Origin: JAAZAI01 sp050942875
GTDB taxonomy: Bacteria > Verrucomicrobiota > Kiritimatiellia > RFP12 > UBA3636
NCBI GenBank assembly: GCA_050942875.1
Contig: JBMNOD010000117.1
Coordinates: 1 to 7,840, forward strand
Direction of reading: 5' to 3'
Length of the DNA: 7,840 bases
Shown here: one piece after another, positions 1 through 5,587 of the stretch
How the letters are laid out: each line of letters starts with the position of its first letter
Numbering within the stretch: the stretch's first letter is position 1
Program-made: the position numbers and the translations under genes
Notes under the pieces: generated by a model
The model's input: only the letters and a program-made list of their open reading frames with translations
Told to the model about the DNA's origin: nothing
Database searches by the model: none

Positions 1-135
1 CGCGGGCAAACGGCAAAGGGGCACGGGTTTTCCAACCCGTGGGCGCAACCACGAACAGGAATGTCCGTGCCCCTGGTTCCGAGGCGCCCTTCACGGCGTT
101 CAGGGCGAATGGCGGCCCGCCGGGACCGCGGTCTC
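1..135. repeat. Double-hairpin tandem repeat, copy 1 (REP-like)
   Basis: This is the first of two tandem copies offset by exactly 135 bp. Positions 5-92 match 140-227 over 88 bp with two substitutions (24 C to T, 54 A to G relative to copy 2). The match continues to position 1 with one further mismatch, so the unit may start before the window. It holds two 8-bp stems with 4-nt loops. Hairpin one has arms at 22-29 and 34-41. Hairpin two has arms at 50-57 and 62-69, with one mismatch. A GGGG tract precedes the first hairpin and a CCCC tract follows the second. This paired layout resembles bacterial REP or BIME elements; the family assignment is by resemblance only. Confidence 0.75.
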
Positions 136-260
136 CGCAGGCAAACGGCAAAGGGGCATGGGTTTTCCAACCCGTGGGCGCAACCACGGACAGGAATGTC
201 CGTGCCCCTGGTTCCGAGGCGCCCTTCCAGGGCGAGCGGGCAACCCGTCGCAACCGGGTT
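136..260. repeat. Double-hairpin tandem repeat, copy 2 (REP-like)
   Basis: Second copy of the 135-bp unit. The first 92 bp are nearly identical to copy 1. The last part (228 onward) has diverged and lacks about 8 bp present in copy 1 at 93-100. Hairpin one (arms 157-164 and 169-176) carries one C to T change that becomes a G-U pair in RNA. Hairpin two (arms 185-192 and 197-204, GGAA loop) is perfect. A further small inverted repeat lies at 241-247 and 255-261. A copy in the opposite orientation occurs near 7801-7840, so the element is dispersed as well as tandem. Confidence 0.75.
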
Positions 261-324
261 GGCACTTTGCCACGCACTCGGGAAGAACGGCCTTCCTTGG
301 CGGAGATTCGTGGAAGCTAAAAGC

Positions 325-368
325 CTTTGTCGCGATCTTTGTCGCGATCTTTGTCGTGATCTTTGTCG
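325..368. repeat. 12-bp tandem repeat array, about 3.7 copies
   Basis: The unit CTTTGTCGCGAT occurs at 325-336 and 337-348, then with one C to T change at 349-360, then as a partial copy at 361-368. The array sits between the double-hairpin units and a heptad array in non-coding DNA. Near-identity of the copies suggests recent expansion by slippage. Confidence 0.9.
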
Positions 369-378
369 AAAACCCAAC

Positions 379-406
379 ACTCCTCACTCCTCTCTTCTCA
401 CTCCTC
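379..406. repeat. Heptad array, ACTCCTC x4
   Basis: Four contiguous 7-bp units are visible: ACTCCTC at 379-385, ACTCCTC at 386-392, TCTTCTC at 393-399 and ACTCCTC at 400-406. It differs by one base per unit from the ACTCATC heptads just before rfaE2, and shares the 7-bp period with several arrays in the 5174-5580 spacer. Confidence 0.85.
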
Positions 407-408
407 TC

Positions 409-456
409 TGCAATCGGCCATGAGTCCATGGCCGATTGCACTAGCCGATTGCACAA
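409..456. repeat. Perfect 14-bp hairpin with a duplicated right arm
   Basis: Arms at 409-422 and 427-440 are perfectly complementary, with the loop AGTC. The right arm is part of a 13-mer direct repeat (GCCGATTGCACTA at 431-443, GCCGATTGCACAA at 444-456). No T-run follows directly on either strand, so a classical intrinsic terminator is not well supported. It could still act as an RNA stem upstream of the operon or be another mobile-type palindrome. Confidence 0.8.
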
Positions 457-461
457 TTCCC

Positions 462-490
462 TTGTGCCATTCAAGGCTTTTTGTTTTAAT
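462..490 (+). promoter_or_regulatory. Possible weak sigma70-type promoter for the five-gene run
   Basis: TTGTGC (462-467) and TTTAAT (485-490) are separated by 17 bp. The -10 matches consensus at five of six positions, the -35 at only three. This is the only AT-rich patch between the hairpin at 409-440 and the start codon at 590, which is why I propose it. A 5' leader of roughly 90 bases would result. Confidence 0.25.
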
Positions 491-589
491 TTCATTGCAC
501 CTCCAGCCGTAGGAACTCCGGCGCGACGGCGCCCCCTCCGCCGCATGGCGCCTCTTCCCTGAAACGCATTCTCGCAACTTCTCAAACTT

Positions 590-1339
590 ATGTCGTCTGA
601 AACCCCCAACGTCCTGATTCTCATCCCCTGCTATCGCGAGCAAGGGCGCATCGGCGACGTCGTGCGCGACGCCGTCGCCCTCGGCCACCCGGTCGTCGTC
701 ATCGACGACGGCTCGGACGACGACACCGCCGCCGAGGCGGAAGCCGCCGGCGCCCGCGTCATCCGCCACGACGTCAACCAGGGCAAGGGCAAGGCCGTCG
801 CCACGGGCCTGACCCACGCCCAGGCGGGCGACTGGGACGCCATCGTCATGCTCGATGGCGACGGGCAGCACCTGCCCGGCGAAATCGGGCGCTTCATCGA
901 CAAGTTCAAGGAATCGAAGCCCGACCTCATCGTCGGCACGCGCATGGCCGACACCGCGACGATGCCGTTTGTGCGGCGTTGCACAAACCGCTTCATGAGC
1001 TGGCTCATCAGCCGCCAGCTCGGCTGCCGGATCTCCGACACGCAATGCGGCTACCGCCTCATCGCCCGCCGCGCGTTCCCCGTGGCGCTCGCCTGCACCT
1101 CGGGAGGGTTCTCGGCCGAATCCGAAATCCTCCTGCAGCTCGCGCTCCAGGGCTACACGCTGGGCGAAGTCCCCATCTCAACTGTTTACGGCACCGAGCG
1201 GAGCAGCATCCGCCCCGTCCGAGACACCCTGAAATTCATCAAGATGCTGGCGCACTTCCGGAAGCAGCGCCGCCGCTTCCGCGCCGACGCCAGGCGTTCA
1301 GCATCCCAACCCGACTCCGATACGGATCCCACGGCATGA
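590..1339 (+). CDS. Family 2 glycosyltransferase (DPM1-like)
   Basis: Predicted GT-A fold glycosyltransferase of 249 residues, likely transferring a sugar from a nucleotide-sugar to a lipid carrier or envelope glycan at the inner face of the membrane. Visible motifs are the N-terminal strand LILIPCYRE (10-17 region), VVVIDDGSDDDT (about 35-46), the metal-binding DxD in LDGDGQH (D89, D91), GTRMAD (116-121) and the SDTQCGYRLI block (149-158) typical of polyprenyl-phosphate mannosyl or glucosyltransferase relatives. No transmembrane helix is evident, and the C-terminus is basic (KQRRRF). Length matches soluble DPM1-like enzymes. The ATG at 590 places the first strand correctly; no Shine-Dalgarno is seen. 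Its stop overlaps the next start by ATGA, implying translational coupling to pcnB. Donor and acceptor cannot be told from sequence. Confidence 0.9.
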   Translation: MSSETPNVLILIPCYREQGRIGDVVRDAVALGHPVVVIDDGSDDDTAAEAEAAGARVIRHDVNQGKGKAVATGLTHAQAGDWDAIVMLDGDGQHLPGEIGRFIDKFKESKPDLIVGTRMADTATMPFVRRCTNRFMSWLISRQLGCRISDTQCGYRLIARRAFPVALACTSGGFSAESEILLQLALQGYTLGEVPISTVYGTERSSIRPVRDTLKFIKMLAHFRKQRRRFRADARRSASQPDSDTDPTA

Positions 1340-2760
1340 TGTCGTTCCTCTCCCGCAAAAAAATCGACCAGAAAATCCCCATCAAAGCCATCGACCCGGA
1401 CGCCGTTGCCGTCCTGCGCCGTCTCAACAAGGCCGGCTACACCGCCTACCTCGTCGGCGGCGGCGTCCGCGACCTGCTCCTCGGGCGCACGCCCAAGGAC
1501 TTCGACATCGCCACGGACGCGCGCCCGAACCAGATCCGCCGCCTCTTCCGCAACGCGTTCATCATCGGCCGCCGCTTCCGCCTCGCGCTGATCCGCTTCG
1601 GCGACAAGCAGATCGAAACGGCCACGTTCCGCCGCTCGCCCGTCCCGGACGAAATCGACTCCGCCGACGTCGGCACCCCGGGCGCCCTCTACCAGAGCGA
1701 AGACAACGCGTTCGGCACGCCCGAAGAGGACGCCATGCGCCGCGACTTCACCGTCAACGCGCTCTTCTACGACATCACCGACGGGAAGGTCATCGACTAC
1801 GTCGGCGGTCTGCGCGACCTCGCCAAGAAGACCCTGCGCTCCATCGGCGACCCCAACATCCGCTTCCGCGAAGACCCCGTCCGCATGCTCCGCGCCGTGC
1901 GCCTCTCCACGCGCCTCGACTTCACCATCCACTCCGACAGCGCCAAGGCCATCACCCGCCACTGCGGCGAGATCATGCAGGCATCCAAGCCGCGCCTCTT
2001 CGAGGAAATCGTCCGCCTCTTCAACTTTGGCAATTCCGAATCCGCATTCCAGAGCCTCTGGCGATCCAAGCTGATGGCGGAGCTGCTGCCCGCCATCGCC
2101 GACTACATCGCCCGCTCCGGAAAAGCCAAGTCTCCCCTCTGGAAGCACCTCGCCGCGCTCGACGCCGCCGAGCCCCAGCTCGTCGTCGACGACCGCCGCG
2201 ACCCGCACTACGTTTACGAGACGCCGCTGCGTCTCGCCGTGCTGCTCGCCCCGCTCTTCCTGGAGCGCTGCAAGGACGAAGGCGCGAAAGGTGCGGACCA
2301 TGCGCGGGAAGTTGCCGAAACGCTTCTCGACGAGGTGCTGGTGGCGCCGTTTTCGACTCCGTCCTGGCGCATCCCGCGCCTCATGTGCCAGGACACCGTC
2401 AACATCCTCCGCTCGCTCTCCTTCCACTTCGATGCGAACATCCGCCGCAACCGCTACTTCCGGCAGCCCTGGTTCCACACCGCCCTCGTCTTCTGGCGCC
2501 TCCATGCGATGGCGACCGACAACAAGACCGCGCTCCCCGTCATCGACTCGTGGTCCGCCGCCTACGAGCAATTCATCGTCTCCAATGCAGGCCGACGCCA
2601 GAAGAAAGGCAAACGCGCGGACGGAGACGCCAAGGACGAAGGCGAGGACGAAGACTCGCAGCGCGACAACCTCTTCCCGGAGAGGAAAAACAAGCGGCGC
2701 CGCAGCCGCCGCAGCCGCCGCGCCCCCAAATCGTCGGGCGACGCCGCGGCGCAATCCTAA
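1336..2760 (+). CDS. pcnB: Poly(A) polymerase, class II nucleotidyltransferase (PcnB)
   Basis: Adds poly(A) tails to RNA 3' ends, marking transcripts for exonucleolytic decay; CCA-adding enzymes share the fold. The 474-residue product has the nucleotidyltransferase head with LVGGGVRDLLLG (39-50) and catalytic DFD (D55, D57), then IGRRFRLALIRFG (77-89), RRDFTVNALFYD (135-146) and the nucleotide-selecting stretch around REDPVRMLRAVRL (178-190). A helical RNA-binding body follows, and the tail (about 420-474) has an acidic patch and then Arg/Lys-rich blocks. The GRRFRL segment, full length and basic tail favour PcnB over a CCA-adding enzyme, though specificity cannot be proven here. The start at 1336 overlaps the preceding stop by ATGA; the open frame runs further upstream, but that part lies inside the glycosyltransferase gene. 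A second ATG follows immediately at 1339. Confidence 0.9.
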   Translation: MMSFLSRKKIDQKIPIKAIDPDAVAVLRRLNKAGYTAYLVGGGVRDLLLGRTPKDFDIATDARPNQIRRLFRNAFIIGRRFRLALIRFGDKQIETATFRRSPVPDEIDSADVGTPGALYQSEDNAFGTPEEDAMRRDFTVNALFYDITDGKVIDYVGGLRDLAKKTLRSIGDPNIRFREDPVRMLRAVRLSTRLDFTIHSDSAKAITRHCGEIMQASKPRLFEEIVRLFNFGNSESAFQSLWRSKLMAELLPAIADYIARSGKAKSPLWKHLAALDAAEPQLVVDDRRDPHYVYETPLRLAVLLAPLFLERCKDEGAKGADHAREVAETLLDEVLVAPFSTPSWRIPRLMCQDTVNILRSLSFHFDANIRRNRYFRQPWFHTALVFWRLHAMATDNKTALPVIDSWSAAYEQFIVSNAGRRQKKGKRADGDAKDEGEDEDSQRDNLFPERKNKRRRSRRSRRAPKSSGDAAAQS

Positions 2761-2791
2761 TCCCCAGCAGACAATGCACAGGTCAAAGCAA

Positions 2792-4069
2792 ATGAAAATC
2801 CTTGTCATCGGAAACGGCGGCCGCGAACACGCCATCGCCTGGAAACTCCACGCCGACGCCCCCAAGGCGAAGATCTTCTGCGCCCCCGGCAACGCCGGCA
2901 CCGCCGCCATCGCCAAGAACATCGCCATCGCCGCGAACGACGCGCCCGCCATCGTCGACTGGGCGCAGGCCAACAAGCCCGACCTCGTCGTCGTCGGCCC
3001 CGAAGCCCCGCTCTGCCTCGGCCTCGTCGACGCGCTTGAGGCCGTCGGCATCCGCGCCTTCGGCCCCTGCCAGGCCGCCGCCCAACTGGAAGGCAGCAAG
3101 AAATTCGCCAAGGAAGTCATGGAAGCCGCCCAGGTTCCCACGGCGCGCTACACCGTCGCCCGCACGGCGGAAGCGGCGCACCAGGCCGTGGCCGAGTTCG
3201 GCATCCCCGTCGTGCTCAAGGCCGACGGCCTCGCCGCCGGCAAGGGCGTCTCGGTCTGCATGACGGAGGCCGACGCCGAAGCCGCCATCCAGGCGATGTT
3301 CCTCGACCAGGTCTTCGGCAGCGCCGCCGCCGAAGTGCTCGTCGAGGAATTCCTCCTCGGCGAAGAAGCCTCCGTGCTCGCCTTCATCGACGGCGAGACC
3401 GTCGTCCCCCTCGCCTCCTCGCAGGATCACAAGCGCCTCCTCGATGGCGACCAGGGCCCGAACACGGGCGGCATGGGCGCGTATTCGCCCGCCCCGTGCA
3501 TGACCGACGACATGCTCGCCGTCGTCCAAAGCCAGGTCTTCAAACCCGTCGTCGCCGAGCTCAAGGCGCGCGGCATCGCCTACAAAGGCATCCTCTACGC
3601 CGGCATGATGCTCACGGACAACGGCCCTCGCGTGCTGGAGTTCAACTGCCGCTTCGGCGACCCCGAAACCCAGTGCGTCCTCCCCCGCCTCGCCTCGCCG
3701 CTCGCCGACGCCATGCTCGCCTGCATCGACGGGAATCTCGCGTCCTGCGACATCCGCTGGAGCCCCGACCCCTGCGCCTGCGTCGTCATGGCCTCGGGCG
3801 GCTACCCGGGCGACTACGAAAAAGGCAAGCCCATCGAAGGTCTCGCCGAAGCCGCCAAAATGCCGGGCGTCCAGATCTTCCACGCCGGCACCGCCCTGGC
3901 CAACGGCGGCGTCGTCACCGCCGGCGGCCGCGTCCTCAGCGTCGGCGCCACGGCGCCGACGCTGGAAAAGACGCTCAAGCGCGCCTACGCCGCCATCCTC
4001 AAAATCAAGTTTGAAAACGCGCAATACCGCACCGACATTGCGAACCGCGCACTCAAGAGAAAGGAATGA
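2792..4069 (+). CDS. purD: Phosphoribosylamine-glycine ligase (GAR synthetase)
   Basis: Catalyses the second step of de novo purine synthesis, the ATP-dependent joining of 5-phosphoribosylamine and glycine to give GAR, in the cytosol. The 425-residue length is normal. Seen in order are the N-terminal GNGGREHA (7-14), GPEAPL (69-74), the ATP-grasp segment VLKADGLAAGKGVSV (141-155), VEEFLLGEEASVLAF (184-198), the DHKRLLDGDQGPNTGGMGAY block (212-231) and EFNCRFGDPETQ (283-294), which carries metal- and ATP-binding residues. The ATG at 2792 matches the family's first residues; an in-frame ATG at 2774 would add six residues (MHRSKQ). The gap from pcnB is 31 bp, and its stop overlaps a possible purE start by ATGA. 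It is unfused, unlike eukaryotic GARS. Confidence 0.97.
   Translation: MKILVIGNGGREHAIAWKLHADAPKAKIFCAPGNAGTAAIAKNIAIAANDAPAIVDWAQANKPDLVVVGPEAPLCLGLVDALEAVGIRAFGPCQAAAQLEGSKKFAKEVMEAAQVPTARYTVARTAEAAHQAVAEFGIPVVLKADGLAAGKGVSVCMTEADAEAAIQAMFLDQVFGSAAAEVLVEEFLLGEEASVLAFIDGETVVPLASSQDHKRLLDGDQGPNTGGMGAYSPAPCMTDDMLAVVQSQVFKPVVAELKARGIAYKGILYAGMMLTDNGPRVLEFNCRFGDPETQCVLPRLASPLADAMLACIDGNLASCDIRWSPDPCACVVMASGGYPGDYEKGKPIEGLAEAAKMPGVQIFHAGTALANGGVVTAGGRVLSVGATAPTLEKTLKRAYAAILKIKFENAQYRTDIANRALKRKE
4058..4065 (+). promoter_or_regulatory. Shine-Dalgarno site that decides the purE start
   Basis: AGAAAGGA ends directly against the ATG at 4066, leaving no spacing for that codon, but lies 9 nt before the ATG at 4075. 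This favours 4075 as the purE start. The site lies within the last codons of purD, so purE is probably translated by ribosomes finishing purD or reinitiating. Confidence 0.55.
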
Positions 4070-4074
4070 ACGCC

Positions 4075-4581
4075 ATGGAAAAACCACGCGTCGGCATCGT
4101 GATGGGCAGCGACTCCGACTGGCCGCAGATCGGCAAGGCCCATGAAATCCTCAACGAACTCGACATCCCGCACGAAGTCCGCGTCATCTCCGCGCACCGC
4201 TCGCCGGACATCGCCTTCGACTACGCCGCCACCGCGCGCGACCGCGGCCTGCGCGTCATCATCGCCGCCGCCGGCGGCGCCGCGCACCTCGCCGGCGTCC
4301 TCGCCGCGCACACCATCCTGCCCGTCATCGGCATCCCCGTCCAGGGCGGCGCCCTCAACGGCATGGACGCCCTGCTCGCCACCGTCCAGATGCCCGCCGG
4401 CATCCCCGTCGCCACCGTAGCCGTCGGCTCCTCGGGCGGCGCCAACGCCGCCCTGCTCGCCGCCGAAATCCTCGCCGTCTCGGACGACCGCCTCGCCGAC
4501 GCGCTGCTTGCCCGCAAGCGCACCCTGCGCGACAAGGTGACGGCCGCCAACGACCGCATCCAGTCGCAGCTCAACCGCTAG
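4075..4581 (+). CDS. purE: N5-carboxyaminoimidazole ribonucleotide mutase (class I PurE)
   Basis: Converts N5-CAIR to CAIR in de novo purine synthesis. The 168-residue product is typical in length. It shows GIVMGSDSDWP (7-17), whose SDW is characteristic of class I bacterial PurE, the phosphate and catalytic loop SAHRSPD (39-45, with His41), the glycine-rich AAAGGAAHLAGVLAAHT (64-80) and LPVIGIPV (82-89). Class I PurE normally works with PurK, which supplies N5-CAIR; PurK is not in this window. An ATG at 4066 would add MNA and overlap the purD stop, but the ribosome site at 4058-4065 and the usual short N-terminus favour 4075. The gap to tsaC is 2 bp. Confidence 0.95.
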   Translation: MEKPRVGIVMGSDSDWPQIGKAHEILNELDIPHEVRVISAHRSPDIAFDYAATARDRGLRVIIAAAGGAAHLAGVLAAHTILPVIGIPVQGGALNGMDALLATVQMPAGIPVATVAVGSSGGANAALLAAEILAVSDDRLADALLARKRTLRDKVTAANDRIQSQLNR

Positions 4582-4583
4582 CC

Positions 4584-5192
4584 ATGCGGCGCTTCGCCAC
4601 GCCACTCGACGCCGACGCCCTCGCCGCCATCGCGGACTGCCTCCGCGACGGCGGCGTGGCACTCATGCCCACCGACACCGTCTACGGCATCGCCGCCCAC
4701 CCCGACCGCCCCGACGCCCTGGCGCGCCTCTTCGCGCTCAAGGGGCGCGACGCCTCGAAGCCCGTCCCCCTCCTCGCCGACTCCCTCGCCTCCGTCCTCC
4801 GCAGCGGCCTGCGCCTCTCCCCCGCCGCCCGCCGCGCCGCCGCGCGCTTCTGGCCCGGCGCCCTCACGCTCGTCCTCGACCGCCCCGACGGCGGCACCGA
4901 CGGCGTCCGCGTCCCCGCCCACGCCACCGCCCGCGCCCTCTGCGCCGCCGCCGGCGGCCTGCTCCGCTGCACCAGCGCCAACGCCAGCGGCCAGCCCCCC
5001 GCCCACACCGCCGCCGCCGCCGCCGCCGCCCTCCCCGAAGCCGACATCCTCGTCGACGGCGGCTCCGCCGACGGCGACGCCAGCACCGTCGCCCAGCTCA
5101 CCGCCACCACCCTCCGCCTCTTCCGCCCCGGCCCCGTCTCCGAAGACGCGCTGAAGGAATGCCTGGATGAGTCGCTAGTCGCTAGGGGCTAG
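4584..5192 (+). CDS. tsaC: L-threonylcarbamoyladenylate synthase (YrdC/Sua5 family)
   Basis: Makes threonylcarbamoyl-AMP from threonine, bicarbonate and ATP, the first step of the universal t6A37 modification in ANN-decoding tRNAs. The 202-residue protein is a single YrdC domain without the C-terminal Sua5 extension. Recognisable elements are PTDTVYGIAAH (29-39), LFALKGRDASKPVPLL (49-64), FWPGALTLVL (89-98), VRVPAHATAR (108-117), CTSANASGQPP (129-139), DASTV (165-169) and RLFRPGPVS (178-186). Residues 143-149 are seven alanines encoded by a pure (GCC)7 run. The final residues SLVARG and the stop come from the GCTAG heptad array, so the natural C-terminus has been rewritten by repeat DNA. It starts 2 bp after the purE stop, which implies co-transcription. 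It could be named by the broader label Sua5/YciO/YrdC; YciO paralogues cannot be fully excluded. Confidence 0.9.
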   Translation: MRRFATPLDADALAAIADCLRDGGVALMPTDTVYGIAAHPDRPDALARLFALKGRDASKPVPLLADSLASVLRSGLRLSPAARRAAARFWPGALTLVLDRPDGGTDGVRVPAHATARALCAAAGGLLRCTSANASGQPPAHTAAAAAAALPEADILVDGGSADGDASTVAQLTATTLRLFRPGPVSEDALKECLDESLVARG

Positions 5193-5222
5193 GGGCTAGC
5201 GGCTAGCGGCTAGCGGCTAGTA
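5174..5222. repeat. Heptad array, GCTAGNN x7, overlapping the tsaC 3' end
   Basis: Seven contiguous 7-bp units share GCTAG: GCTAGTC (5174), GCTAGGG (5181, 5188), GCTAGCG (5195, 5202, 5209) and GCTAGTA (5216). The first units are read by the tsaC frame and supply its stop at 5190-5192. CTAG is generally scarce in bacterial genomes, so eight bases in every fourteen coming from CTAG is striking. Confidence 0.9.
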
Positions 5223-5235
5223 GCCGAAAGGCGAA

Positions 5236-5327
5236 ACACTTGCTCCCACACTTGCTCGCTCTACACTTGCTCTCACACTTACTCGCCTACACTTGCTCGC
5301 TCTACCCTTGCTCCCACACTTGCTCTT
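5236..5327. repeat. Degenerate CTTGCTC tandem array, 7 copies
   Basis: CTTGCTC, preceded by ACA in most copies, starts at 5239, 5251, 5266, 5278 (as CTTACTC), 5292, 5307 and 5319. The steps are 12, 15, 12, 14, 15 and 12 bp, which suggests a composite unit of about 27 bp made of a short and a long sub-unit. The + strand of the array is almost free of purine runs. Confidence 0.85.
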
Positions 5328-5350
5328 TCCCTCCCCTCCGATTCAGGATG

Positions 5351-5371
5351 ATGGACCATGGTCTATGGACT
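5351..5371. repeat. Heptad array, ATGGNCN x3
   Basis: ATGGACC (5351), ATGGTCT (5358) and ATGGACT (5365) are contiguous 7-bp units. A 10-bp palindrome (GACCATGGTC, 5354-5363) spans the first two units. Confidence 0.7.
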
Positions 5372-5391
5372 ATCGGAGGATGCGTAAGGGC

Positions 5392-5424
5392 GAGAGACGC
5401 GAGACAAGAGACAAGACCGGAGAC
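5392..5424. repeat. Heptad array, NNGAGAC
   Basis: GAGAGAC (5392), GCGAGAC (5399) and AAGAGAC (5406) are followed by a degenerate AAGACCG (5413) and a partial GAGAC (5420), keeping the 7-bp register throughout. Confidence 0.7.
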
Positions 5425-5450
5425 TATCAGCCCCGCAGACCAAAAACCCC

Positions 5451-5477
5451 TTTCGCGTATTTCGTGTATTTCGTAGT
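5451..5477. repeat. 9-bp tandem repeat, TTTCGYGTA x3
   Basis: TTTCGCGTA (5451), TTTCGTGTA (5460) and the degenerate TTTCGTAGT (5469) are contiguous 9-bp units in non-coding DNA. Confidence 0.75.
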
Positions 5478-5511
5478 TCAAAATCCCACTCGGCGAAGCC
5501 GCACCAGCCAA

Positions 5512-5546
5512 ATTTCAAGTTTCAAATTTCAAGTTTCAAGTTTCCA
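5512..5546. repeat. Heptad array, RTTTCAA x5
   Basis: ATTTCAA (5512), GTTTCAA (5519), ATTTCAA (5526), GTTTCAA (5533) and GTTTCCA (5540) form five contiguous 7-bp units. Confidence 0.85.
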
Positions 5547-5549
5547 GAA

Positions 5550-5580
5550 ACTCATCACTCATCATTCATCACTCATCACT
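5550..5580. repeat. Heptad array, ACTCATC x4, ending at the rfaE2 leader
   Basis: ACTCATC at 5550 and 5557, ATTCATC at 5564 and ACTCATC at 5571, then a partial unit ACT at 5578-5580. It ends 7 bp before the rfaE2 ATG, so the repeat occupies the place where a ribosome binding site would normally be. Confidence 0.85.
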
Positions 5581-5587
5581 AAACGAA

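Larger units (their letters stand above)
1..589. other. Gene-free repeat-rich spacer upstream of the glycosyltransferase operon
   Basis: No open frame in this stretch resembles a known protein. The frames that stay open, on both strands, mostly translate the repeats themselves and change character at repeat boundaries. The spacer contains, in order, two copies of a double-hairpin unit (about 1-260), a 12-mer array (325-368), a heptad array (379-406), a perfect hairpin with a duplicated arm (409-456) and a GC-rich leader (about 497-589). I saw no tRNA, rRNA or riboswitch-like structure. Confidence 0.7.
5193..5587. other. Gene-free spacer built from successive short tandem arrays
   Basis: No protein-like frame is visible between tsaC and rfaE2. 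Almost the whole spacer is made of arrays with different unit sequences: GCTAGNN, a CTTGCTC-based array, ATGGNCN heptads, GAGAC heptads, 9-mers, RTTTCAA heptads and ACTCATC heptads. I found no convincing hairpin terminator, no consensus promoter and no Shine-Dalgarno before the rfaE2 start. Confidence 0.7.

Noticed and set aside
39..423. Open frames on the + strand at 39-320 and 61-423
   Set aside because: They are translations of the tandem double-hairpin units, with repeated peptides such as NVRAPGSEAPF, and have no ribosome site or family resemblance.
409..440. Intrinsic terminator
   Set aside because: The stem is strong but is not followed by a T-run on either strand; the first T-rich stretch on the + strand is about 40 bases downstream.
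979..1335. N-terminal extension of PcnB from an upstream in-frame ATG
   Set aside because: It lies in the glycosyltransferase gene in another frame and gives Pro/Arg/His-rich sequence unlike PcnB. The ATGA junction at 1336 fits better.
2291..2791. N-terminal extension of PurD into pcnB
   Set aside because: It is Ser/Thr/Arg-rich shadow sequence inside pcnB. PurD homologues begin at the MKILVIGNGGREHA position (2792).
1186..3141. Very long open frame on the minus strand opposite the glycosyltransferase, pcnB and purD genes
   Set aside because: It results from strong C-ending codon use on the + strand. Its translation is low-complexity (Val, Asp, Glu, Gly, Ala runs), matches no family, and crosses three well-identified genes.
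5174..5580. CRISPR array
   Set aside because: The repeats are 7 to 15 bp with no unique spacers of regular length between them, and no cas gene is in the window.
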